Position numbers and translations under genes: made by a program
In this document: positions 1 through 5,244 of the stretch, in pieces
Numbering within the stretch: the stretch's first letter is position 1
How the letters are laid out: each line of letters begins with the position of its first letter
Origin: RGIG1752 sp045650425
GTDB lineage: Bacteria > Bacillota_I > Bacilli_A > RF39 > UBA660
Assembly: GCA_045650425.1 (NCBI GenBank)
Contig: JAZRRD010000001.1
Span: forward strand, 1-7,539
DNA: 7,539 nucleotides
Direction of reading: 5' to 3'
The notes under the pieces: generated by a model
Seen by the model: the letters and a program-made list of their open reading frames with translations, nothing else
Database searches by the model: none
What the model was told of the DNA's origin: nothing

Positions 1-116
1 AAATTATTAAAATTAAAGCAGAAATGAAAGAAACATTAGATATAAATAAAAAAACTGAATTAGCAAATAAATTAATGGAATTAAAAAAAGGAAGTGTAAA
101 AAATGAAGGAAATTAA
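1..116 (+). CDS. dnaG: DNA primase, C-terminal end only (partial)
   Basis: An open frame enters from the left edge (codons start at base 3) and ends with TAA at 114-116, giving about 37 residues rich in Lys, Glu and Leu, with a helical stretch ending in ANKLMELKKG. This fits the last helix of the DnaG C-terminal helicase-binding domain, the part that docks on the replicative helicase. The main support is position: in Firmicutes dnaG lies directly upstream of rpoD, and here the frame overlaps the rpoD start by 14 bases (103-116), which suggests translational coupling. The tail alone is too short for a firm family call, and the catalytic TOPRIM and zinc domains lie outside the window. Confidence 0.68.
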   Translation, partial: IIKIKAEMKETLDINKKTELANKLMELKKGSVKNEGN

Positions 117-1194
117 AACATTAGAAGAAAGAAAGAATGACTTGTTGGTATTAGGAAAAGAACAAGGGTATATTACATATGAGCAATTAGCTACGGCTTT
201 AAAAGGGTTAGATGTAGATGCTGATGCATTAGATGATCTATATAATTTATTAGTAGAAAATGATATTGGAGTTGTAACTGAAGAAGACTCCGCTGCAGAT
301 GCTGGAGCTGCTCGTGAAAAAGAACCAGTTATATTAAGTGATGAAGATATTACAAAGGATGTTAATATAAATGATCCGGTAAGAATGTATCTTAAAGAAA
401 TTGGTAGAATTAGTCTTTTATCAAGCGAAGAAGAATTAGATATAAGTATGCGTATTGCTGGTGGAGATGAAGATGCCAAAAATATTTTAGCAGAATCAAA
501 TCTTCGTTTGGTTGTATCAATAGCTAAAAGATATGTTGGCCGCGGACTATTATTCTTAGATTTGATACAAGAAGGTAATATAGGCTTAATGAAAGCGGTA
601 GAAAAATTTGATTATGGTAAAGGGTACAAATTTTCAACATATGCAACATGGTGGATTAGACAAGCTATTACAAGAGCACTAGCAGATCAAGCTAGAACAA
701 TTAGAGTTCCGGTTCACATGGTTGAAACTATTAATAAGATGGCACGTATTCAAAGACAATTAACGCTTGAATTAAACAGAGAACCTTCTGAAGAAGAACT
801 AGCTGAAAAAATGGGAGTTACAGTAGAAAAAGTGCGTGAAGTAATGAAAATAAGTCAAGAACCAGTATCTTTAGAAACTCCAATTGGAGAAGAAGATGAT
901 TCACATTTGGGAGATTTTCTTAAAGACGAAACTAGTATGTCTCCGGAAGAATATACTACTAATGAAATTTTAAAAGAAGAAATTAAAAGTGTTTTAATGA
1001 CTTTACAAGAAAGAGAACAAGAAGTTTTAGAATTACGTTTTGGACTTATAGATGGAACATGTCATACCTTAGAAGAAGTAGGTAAGAGATTCAATGTAAC
1101 AAGAGAAAGAATCAGACAAATCGAAGCAAAAGCTTTAAGAAAATTAAGACATCCATCTAGAGCAAAAAAATTAAAGGATTTCTTATCTGAATAA
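103..1194 (+). CDS. rpoD: Primary RNA polymerase sigma factor (RpoD/SigA)
   Basis: Housekeeping sigma-70 factor that directs RNA polymerase to -10/-35 promoters. The 363 residues are close to Bacillus SigA in length. Regions in order: 1.1-like N-terminus (about 1-60); an acidic/Ala-rich linker (59-80); region 1.2 beginning DPVRMYLKEIG (91-101); regions 2.1-2.2 with NLRLVVSIAKRY (133-144); regions 2.3-2.4, the promoter-melting and -10-reading helix, with KFSTYATWWIRQAITRA (176-192); region 3; the 3.2 finger with an acidic GEEDDSHLGDFL (262-273); and region 4.2, the -35-reading HTH, with TLEEVGKRFNVTRERIRQIE (322-341). AAAGGAAG near 87-94 supports ATG 103. It overlaps dnaG by 14 bases and its TAA shares one base with the trmK ATG (TAATG), so the three genes are likely co-transcribed and coupled. 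Nothing is missing. Consensus-like hexamers elsewhere in the window agree with this sigma. Confidence 0.98.
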   Translation: MKEIKTLEERKNDLLVLGKEQGYITYEQLATALKGLDVDADALDDLYNLLVENDIGVVTEEDSAADAGAAREKEPVILSDEDITKDVNINDPVRMYLKEIGRISLLSSEEELDISMRIAGGDEDAKNILAESNLRLVVSIAKRYVGRGLLFLDLIQEGNIGLMKAVEKFDYGKGYKFSTYATWWIRQAITRALADQARTIRVPVHMVETINKMARIQRQLTLELNREPSEEELAEKMGVTVEKVREVMKISQEPVSLETPIGEEDDSHLGDFLKDETSMSPEEYTTNEILKEEIKSVLMTLQEREQEVLELRFGLIDGTCHTLEEVGKRFNVTRERIRQIEAKALRKLRHPSRAKKLKDFLSE

Positions 1195-1838
1195 TGAAAC
1201 TTTCTAAAAGATTAAAAACTATTGTAAATTTAATTGGGCCAGAAGATATAATTGCAGATGTAGGGTGTGATCATGCATACTTAAGTATTTATTTAGCAAA
1301 AAACGATTTATGTCAAGGAATTATAGCTACCGAAGTTGCGATAGGACCGTATAATATTGCCTTACAAAATATCAAAGATAATAATCTTGAACAAAAAATA
1401 AAATTATATTTAACGGATGGACTTAATAATATAGAAGAAAATCTAAATACGATTGTAATTGCTGGGATGGGCACTTCTACTATTATTCATATATTAAATA
1501 ATTATGATTTATCTAATGTAACAAAAATGATAATTCAAAGTAATAGTGATTGGATAGAATTAAGAAAATTCTTAAATGATATAGGTTATTATATCGAAAC
1601 CGAAATAAATACTTATGAAAACAAAAAAGATTATTTAACGTTTCTAGTTAAAAAATCTAACAGAAATAATTTAAAAAAAGAATTAATTTGTGGTAAATTT
1701 AATTCCATGAATATTGAATTTTATCAAAGGCGAAAATCCAAATTAGTGCTGATTAAAAAAAGTATACCTAATAAAAATGATATTAAATATAAAGAATTAT
1801 CCGTTCAAATAAATATTTTAAAAGATTATCTTAGTTAA
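1194..1838 (+). CDS. trmK: tRNA (adenine(22)-N1)-methyltransferase TrmK
   Basis: SAM-dependent class I methyltransferase that makes m1A at position 22 of tRNAs; family of Bacillus YqfN/TrmK. Visible motifs: SAM-binding motif I ADVGCDHAYL (21-30), the family-typical acidic residue and GPYNIA segment (E47, 51-56), the motif around D75-G76, and the IAGMG motif (89-93) that replaces the usual NPPY-type motif in this family. The C-terminal part (about 150-214) is a Lys/Asn-rich helical region matching the TrmK C-terminal coiled coil. The 214 residues are slightly shorter than typical (around 230). The start is fixed by the one-base stop-start overlap with rpoD (TAATG), so translation probably depends on ribosomes finishing rpoD. 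In Bacillus the next gene is the Nif3-like yqfO; here it is absent and a minus-strand gene overlaps the 3' end by 8 bases. Confidence 0.92.
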   Translation: MKLSKRLKTIVNLIGPEDIIADVGCDHAYLSIYLAKNDLCQGIIATEVAIGPYNIALQNIKDNNLEQKIKLYLTDGLNNIEENLNTIVIAGMGTSTIIHILNNYDLSNVTKMIIQSNSDWIELRKFLNDIGYYIETEINTYENKKDYLTFLVKKSNRNNLKKELICGKFNSMNIEFYQRRKSKLVLIKKSIPNKNDIKYKELSVQINILKDYLS

Positions 1839-2103
1839 AAAAGACCGGATTATTATTAGTGGAAGAGATACTTTCTATTTGGGAAGTATCTTTTATCGTA
1901 TTAGAAATATTTTCTTTTTTGAGATTAACGGATTTATTATTTCCAACTTCTTTTAATGTGTTTAAAATTGTCTTTGCATTTCCTATAACAGGCTTGATTT
2001 CGCGATATAATGGGAGTAATTGATTCACAATGGATAATGATTTAGATAATCCTGAGATTACTTTTCCGATTGAAAGACTAGTTGATGGAACACTGCCAAA
2101 CAT
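1831..2103 (-). CDS. Small YqfQ/VrrA-like protein
   Basis: 90-residue protein. Residues 11-54 form an amphipathic helical core (ISGLSKSLSIVNQLLPLY, then IKPVIGNAKTILNTLKEV), which resembles the conserved core of the VrrA/YqfQ family as I remember it (isoleucine-rich, with a KP-I-NAKTI motif). Residues 56-90 are a polar Asn/Ser/Lys tail that is probably disordered. The family has no firm function; in Bacillus it is a small protein of uncertain role. Context supports the call: in Bacillus yqfQ sits a few genes after trmK (yqfN), although there the genes are co-directional and yqfO and ispH lie between. The start ATG (2103) has GGTGAT three bases upstream. It runs tail-to-tail into trmK with an 8-base overlap and is divergent from the GspF gene. 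No signal peptide or clear membrane span is seen. Confidence 0.62.
   Translation of the reverse strand: MFGSVPSTSLSIGKVISGLSKSLSIVNQLLPLYREIKPVIGNAKTILNTLKEVGNNKSVNLKKENISNTIKDTSQIESISSTNNNPVFFN
1863..1894 (+). terminator. Possible weak terminator hairpin after trmK
   Basis: Arms 1863-1873 (AAGAGATACTT) and 1884-1894 (AAGTATCTTTT) pair over 11 positions with one G-U, around a 10-base loop. Four T residues end the right arm, but no long T-run follows, so this is a weak intrinsic terminator at best. It lies 25 bases past the trmK stop and inside the minus-strand YqfQ-like gene. It is the only hairpin I see that could end the dnaG-rpoD-trmK transcript. Confidence 0.35.
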
Positions 2104-2106
2104 AAA

Positions 2107-2124
2107 ATCACCTACTTTAATATA
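2107..2124 (-). promoter_or_regulatory. -10 box fused to Shine-Dalgarno, YqfQ-like gene
   Basis: Read on the minus strand: TATATT at 2124-2119, six bases, then AGGTGAT with GGTGAT at 2112-2107, three bases, ATG. Transcription should begin about 7 bases after the -10 box, at the Shine-Dalgarno itself, giving a leader of about 9 bases. No good -35 box is visible (best candidates match 3 of 6). An alternative minus-strand promoter with a longer leader is ATCACA at 2167-2162 and TATATT at 2145-2140 with 16-base spacing. I prefer the first because three other genes here have the same spacing. Confidence 0.4.
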
Positions 2125-2143
2125 TGCTAATGAATAAAAAATA

Positions 2144-2172
2144 TAGTAAATATTTTATTTATGTGATATACT
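2144..2172 (+). promoter_or_regulatory. Extended -10 sigma-A promoter of the GspF operon
   Basis: TGATATACT at 2164-2172 is an extended -10 (TG, one base, TATACT at 2167-2172, 5 of 6). A weak -35, TAGTAA (2144-2149, 3 of 6), lies 17 bases upstream. Predicted start is near 2179, a leader of about 29 bases containing AAAGGGAG (2193-2200). The promoter lies downstream of an in-frame upstream ATG at 2124, which argues that the real GspF start is 2208. Confidence 0.55.
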
Positions 2173-2207
2173 TTTTAAGAATAGAGGAATGTAAAGGGAG
2201 TATTATT

Positions 2208-3758
2208 ATGAAGGAAACTACAATTCAAAAACCAAATAAATTGTTATTCCCAATATTAAATGTTTATTATATATTACTTAATGCTTTTAATGGTATTATT
2301 TTTGTATTTTTTCGCTTGCCGGTTATTATCTATGAATTATTAAGTTTTAGATTAGATAAAACTTACCGAAAATTTAAAGGTGAAAATATGCAACCGGAAC
2401 TAGCGTTAAAAAATGTTGGCATTACTAATAAAAAGAAAGTTTACAAATATAGCACTAAAACTTTAGAAAAAATGACTAATTACAAAATTCAACTTAATAA
2501 AGAACTAGAACAAGAAAACGAAGCGAGAAGTAAAACGCCAATATTATTTTATTTTAAGGCTATGAATCCTGAAGGTAAAATTGTTGATGGCACAATGTAT
2601 GGTTATACTAAGTTAGATGTTAATGCATTTTTAGTTAATGATGGATATGATGTTTATATAATAAAAACATCAAAATTAATTGAATTTTTATATGGTGAAA
2701 CAACTTTATTCAAAGCTTCAATGTCTGTTAAAGATCTAATATTTTGGTTGACACAATTAAGTACATATTTGAAAGCTGGAATTACACTAACTGAATCTAT
2801 TAAAATTTTATCTAAACAAATGGGGAAGAAAGATAAAAACAAACAAAGAGCTTTTAAAGCGATATCATATGAACTATCTTTAGGAGAAACCTTTTCTTCG
2901 GCTTTAGAAAAACAAGGGAAAATGTTTCCGGCGTTGTTAATCAATATGCTTAAAGCTGCAGAAGCTACAGGAACTTTAATCGAGACATTAGATGATATGG
3001 CAAGTTATTATACCGAGATTGATAAAACAAGAAAACAAATGATTAGTGCTATGACGTATCCATCTATTATAATGATTTTTGCTTTAGCTGTAATAACTTT
3101 TATTATGGTATATGTAATTCCTGAGTTTGTTGATATATATAAGCAATCAGATGCTCAAATCACTGGATTAACTGCATTTGTAATTAATGCAAGTGAATTT
3201 ATCTCGGCGAATGGTGTTTATATTATTTTAATTATTTTAGCATTAATTTTAATTTTTGCTTTGATATATAAAAATATTCAATCTATTAGAACAATAGCGC
3301 AGTCGTTTATTATGAGAATACCAGTTATTGGAAAGATTATTATTTATAATGAAATAACGATATTTACAAAGACGTTTGCATCATTATTAAAAAACAATGT
3401 ATTTATTACAGATACTATGGATATTTTAAGTAGAATAACAAATAATGAAATTTATAAAAATATAATGTACAATACAATAAATAATATAGTAAAAGGAAAC
3501 AAAATTAGTGAGTCATTTAAAGATCATTGGGCAATTCCTGATGTTGCGTATTATATGATAGTAACTGGAGAATCAACTGGTGAACTTGCTGAGATGATGC
3601 AAAAAGTTAGTGAGTATTATCAAGAACAACATCGTAACATTGTAAATAGTTTAAAAAGTTTTATCGAGCCTATAATGATTGCATCATTGGCTTTAATAGT
3701 AGGAGTAATCATATTAGCAGTTATTATACCTATGTTTGGTATGTATGACAATATTTAG
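2208..3758 (+). CDS. Type II secretion/type IV pilus platform protein, GspF/PilC/ComGB family
   Basis: Polytopic inner-membrane platform on which prepilin subunits are assembled, driven by a GspE/PilB-type ATPase not present here. Two GspF domains: about 175-305 and 380-510, each with the family's TG motif (EATGTL 252-257; GESTGEL 454-460). Membrane spans about 283-305, 336-355 and 486-510. Before them, residues 112-155 match the small N-terminal domain of PilC (FYFKAMNPEGKIVDGTM, then a region ending in DGYDVYIIK). Unusual: 110 further residues precede that domain, with a long hydrophobic stretch (13-48) and a charged helical linker (75-108), making 516 residues against roughly 340-410 for ComGB/PilC. 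Start chosen at ATG 2208 because AAAGGGAG lies 8 bases upstream; an in-frame ATG at 2124 would lie upstream of the predicted promoter and has no ribosome site. The stop overlaps the next gene's ribosome site. Confidence 0.93.
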   Translation: MKETTIQKPNKLLFPILNVYYILLNAFNGIIFVFFRLPVIIYELLSFRLDKTYRKFKGENMQPELALKNVGITNKKKVYKYSTKTLEKMTNYKIQLNKELEQENEARSKTPILFYFKAMNPEGKIVDGTMYGYTKLDVNAFLVNDGYDVYIIKTSKLIEFLYGETTLFKASMSVKDLIFWLTQLSTYLKAGITLTESIKILSKQMGKKDKNKQRAFKAISYELSLGETFSSALEKQGKMFPALLINMLKAAEATGTLIETLDDMASYYTEIDKTRKQMISAMTYPSIIMIFALAVITFIMVYVIPEFVDIYKQSDAQITGLTAFVINASEFISANGVYIILIILALILIFALIYKNIQSIRTIAQSFIMRIPVIGKIIIYNEITIFTKTFASLLKNNVFITDTMDILSRITNNEIYKNIMYNTINNIVKGNKISESFKDHWAIPDVAYYMIVTGESTGELAEMMQKVSEYYQEQHRNIVNSLKSFIEPIMIASLALIVGVIILAVIIPMFGMYDNI

Positions 3759-3766
3759 GGGGGATT

Positions 3767-4525
3767 ATGGAAATATTATTTTTATTTATCTTAGGAACGG
3801 TATTTGGTTCCTTCTTCTTTGTTGTAGGGACTAGACTCCCAGAAAATAAATCAATTATTAAACCTGGTAGTTATTGCGATAAATGTAAAAAAGAATTAAA
3901 ATGGATCGATTTAATACCAATAATTTCATATTTAATTGGTGGAGGAAAGTGTAGATATTGTAAGACTAAAATATCTCTCTTGTATCCAATGATAGAAATA
4001 GTCACAGGGTGTTTGTTTGTCTTATCATTCTTATTATATGGAATAAGTTATGAATTTTTTGCCGCAATATTAATTTTTTCGTTATTGATTCTAATTTTTA
4101 TTACAGATTTTAAATATTATATTATATTAGACTCTCCATTAATAATAACATCACTAGGAATTTTGGGGTTAAAGTGGTATTACTTTGGCTTAAAAACAGC
4201 TTTAATAAGCCTTTTAGCAGGTATAATTATGTTTATTATTGTATTTATTATAAAACGATTTGGTGATTATATTTTCAAAAAAGAATCATTAGGCGGAGGA
4301 GATGTTAAATTATCATTCGTTTTGGGTCTTATTTTAGGTGTAAGATTAAGTTTGTTATCATTTATATTATCTAGTTTTTTAGCGTTGCCATACGCTTTAT
4401 CTAGCGTTTATTTTACACAAAAAAAAGAAGTCCCTTTTGGACCCTTTATAATATCAGCAGCAACTATTATTTTTGTTTTTATGGACAAATTTACTAATTT
4501 ATTAGATTTTTTCTTTATTATCTAA
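3767..4525 (+). CDS. Prepilin peptidase / N-methyltransferase (PilD/ComC, family A24)
   Basis: Membrane aspartic protease that cleaves the leader of type IV prepilins and pseudopilins and usually N-methylates the new N-terminus. The N-terminal domain starts with the family GSF...RLP segment (14-25; GSFFFVVGTRLP, with Phe where many members have Asn) and carries the two zinc-binding pairs C37/C40 and C62/C65. The peptidase domain has catalytic D114 (in FITD) and D179 (in GGGD, 176-179), and the late PFGPF motif (223-227). About 7-8 hydrophobic spans; 252 residues is normal. AGGGGGGA at 3757-3764 is the ribosome site and includes the last bases of the upstream TAG stop, so the gene is co-transcribed and probably coupled with the GspF gene, 8 bases away. 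No pilin genes or ATPase lie in the window, so its substrates are encoded elsewhere. Confidence 0.95.
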   Translation: MEILFLFILGTVFGSFFFVVGTRLPENKSIIKPGSYCDKCKKELKWIDLIPIISYLIGGGKCRYCKTKISLLYPMIEIVTGCLFVLSFLLYGISYEFFAAILIFSLLILIFITDFKYYIILDSPLIITSLGILGLKWYYFGLKTALISLLAGIIMFIIVFIIKRFGDYIFKKESLGGGDVKLSFVLGLILGVRLSLLSFILSSFLALPYALSSVYFTQKKEVPFGPFIISAATIIFVFMDKFTNLLDFFFII

Positions 4526-4610
4526 TATAAACTAGAAAACTTGCAATTACGCTTGCTACCATTAAAATTAACATAGCCCATGCGGCTATTTTTTTTGTTC
4601 TTTTTTTCAT
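4518..4610 (-). CDS. 30-residue single-pass membrane protein, Prli42/DUF4044-like
   Basis: Short gene that length cut-offs would miss. It encodes 30 residues: a basic N-terminus (MKKRTKK), then one hydrophobic span of about 20 residues (IAAWAMLILM followed by VASVIASFLVYI), ending in Arg. Positive-inside topology predicts N-in. The layout and the W-x-MLILM-x-xS pattern resemble the small Firmicutes proteins Prli42 (a membrane anchor of the stressosome in Listeria) and DUF4044; I cannot tell these apart, and the stressosome role is only family knowledge. Support for it being real: GGTGAT (4620-4615) four bases before ATG 4610, a -35/-10 pair with exact 17-base spacing, and protein-like composition despite sitting antisense to a terminator. 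In-frame ATGs at 4622 and 4616 are possible but would put the ribosome site inside the gene. It overlaps the prepilin peptidase stop by 8 bases. Confidence 0.7.
   Translation of the reverse strand: MKKRTKKIAAWAMLILMVASVIASFLVYIR
4573..4596 (+). terminator. Rho-independent terminator of the GspF-prepilin peptidase operon
   Basis: ATAGCC (4573-4578), loop CATGC, GGCTAT (4584-4589), then a T-run that includes 4589-4596. This is a compact hairpin with a good U-tract, 48 bases after the prepilin peptidase stop. It lies wholly inside the minus-strand small gene at 4518-4610; the T-run is the complement of that gene's N-terminal lysine/arginine codons. Confidence 0.8.
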
Positions 4611-4614
4611 ATAC

Positions 4615-4655
4615 ATCACCATAAATAATTTATCATAAATTATATTATTATTCAA
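4615..4655 (-). promoter_or_regulatory. Promoter plus Shine-Dalgarno of the 30-residue protein
   Basis: On the minus strand: TTGAAT at 4655-4650 (4 of 6 to the -35 consensus), 17-base spacer, extended -10 TGATAAATT with TAAATT at 4632-4627 (4 of 6), six bases, GGTGAT at 4620-4615, four bases, ATG at 4610. The predicted start is at the first G of the Shine-Dalgarno, a leader of about 10 bases. A perfect TATAAT on the same strand (4644-4639) is an alternative -10 with a leader near 20 bases but a poor -35. Confidence 0.5.
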
Positions 4656-4673
4656 TATAATTAGATAGGTGAT
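4656..4673 (+). promoter_or_regulatory. -10 box fused to Shine-Dalgarno, SpoIIM-like gene
   Basis: Perfect TATAAT (4656-4661), six bases, AGGTGAT with GGTGAT at 4668-4673, five bases, ATG 4679. The expected start is at about 4668, giving a leader of about 11 bases. No good -35 is seen (TCATAA at 17-base spacing matches 2 of 6). The -10 box directly abuts the -35 box of the divergent minus-strand promoter, so two polymerases could not bind at once. Confidence 0.45.
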
Positions 4674-4678
4674 TTTAT

Positions 4679-5209
4679 ATGAAACAGTGGACAAGCTTTA
4701 TTAAAAATAAGTTTTTATTAATAATAGGTTTAATTATAATTTTATCAGTTATAATCGGCACATATTTTTATCAGAACATTAATATTGATCTTAATTTCAT
4801 AAATTTAACTAGCGTTATTAAAAATAATGCTATTATGCATATATTTTTTGTTTTAATTATATTTTTTCTTTCATTTGTTTTTGTTGGGTCATTTATCGGT
4901 TTATTAATCTTAATATACGAAATTACTTGTATAGTGATATTGGGATTGATATTAATTAGTAGTTTAAATTTGTATGGGTTACTCATTTGTTTAGTCTTAT
5001 TAATTTTTAAAGTTGGATATCTATTTCTTTTGATATATCTAATCATAAAGTCTTTTAAAATTTCACAAAATTTTTTAGCAAAACGTTTTAATAACGAAAA
5101 AACTAATATTTATATTAAACAAACTATATTTGCATCTTTGATTATTATTTTAATAGAAATTTTTAATTTCTTTATAGGATATAAATTAATAGGATTCTTT
5201 GCTTTTTAA
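4679..5209 (+). CDS. SpoIIM-like integral membrane protein
   Basis: 176-residue, strongly hydrophobic protein with five or six predicted spans (about 12-31, 51-69, 70-95, 98-124, 147-170) and one charged cytoplasm-type loop (125-146). The plan (short basic N-terminus, first span ending in IIGTYF, a short extracytoplasmic loop, a hydrophobic block with paired small-residue turns, a basic loop, and a final span containing Glu-Ile-Phe-Asn-Phe) resembles the SpoIIM family. In Bacillus, SpoIIM is part of the DMP complex for engulfment, but many SpoIIM-like proteins occur in non-sporulating bacteria with unknown roles. The call rests on overall pattern, not a diagnostic motif. The start is fixed by GGTGAT five bases upstream. 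The 3' end carries the -35 of the mnmA promoter. No sporulation gene is in the window. Confidence 0.5.
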   Translation: MKQWTSFIKNKFLLIIGLIIILSVIIGTYFYQNINIDLNFINLTSVIKNNAIMHIFFVLIIFFLSFVFVGSFIGLLILIYEITCIVILGLILISSLNLYGLLICLVLLIFKVGYLFLLIYLIIKSFKISQNFLAKRFNNEKTNIYIKQTIFASLIIILIEIFNFFIGYKLIGFFAF

Positions 5210-5227
5210 ATAAATAAATGATATAAT
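5199..5227 (+). promoter_or_regulatory. Extended -10 sigma-A promoter of mnmA
   Basis: TTGCTT (5199-5204; TTG plus 17-base spacer) and extended -10 TGATATAAT with a perfect TATAAT at 5222-5227. The -35 lies inside the last codons of the SpoIIM-like gene (stop 5207-5209). The predicted start near 5234 leaves a leader of about 11 bases, CGTGATG plus TATT, before ATG 5245. Confidence 0.7.
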
Positions 5228-5244
5228 AACTTTCGTGATGTATT

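Noticed and set aside
81..479. Minus-strand open frame of 132 codons opposite rpoD.
   Set aside because: It is antisense to well-conserved sigma-factor codons; serine/isoleucine-rich composition is typical of a shadow frame, and no ribosome site supports it.
2124..2207. An in-frame ATG at 2124 that would lengthen the GspF protein by 28 residues.
   Set aside because: No ribosome site precedes it, the predicted promoter (2144-2172) lies downstream of it, and ATG 2208 has AAAGGGAG at proper distance.
2654..2944. Minus-strand open frame of 96 codons opposite the GspF gene.
   Set aside because: Antisense to a conserved GspF domain, with no ribosome site or family resemblance.
4771..5046. Minus-strand open frame of 91 codons opposite the SpoIIM-like gene.
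   Set aside because: Lys/Asn/Ile-rich shadow of hydrophobic plus-strand codons; the plus frame has the Shine-Dalgarno and membrane-protein pattern.
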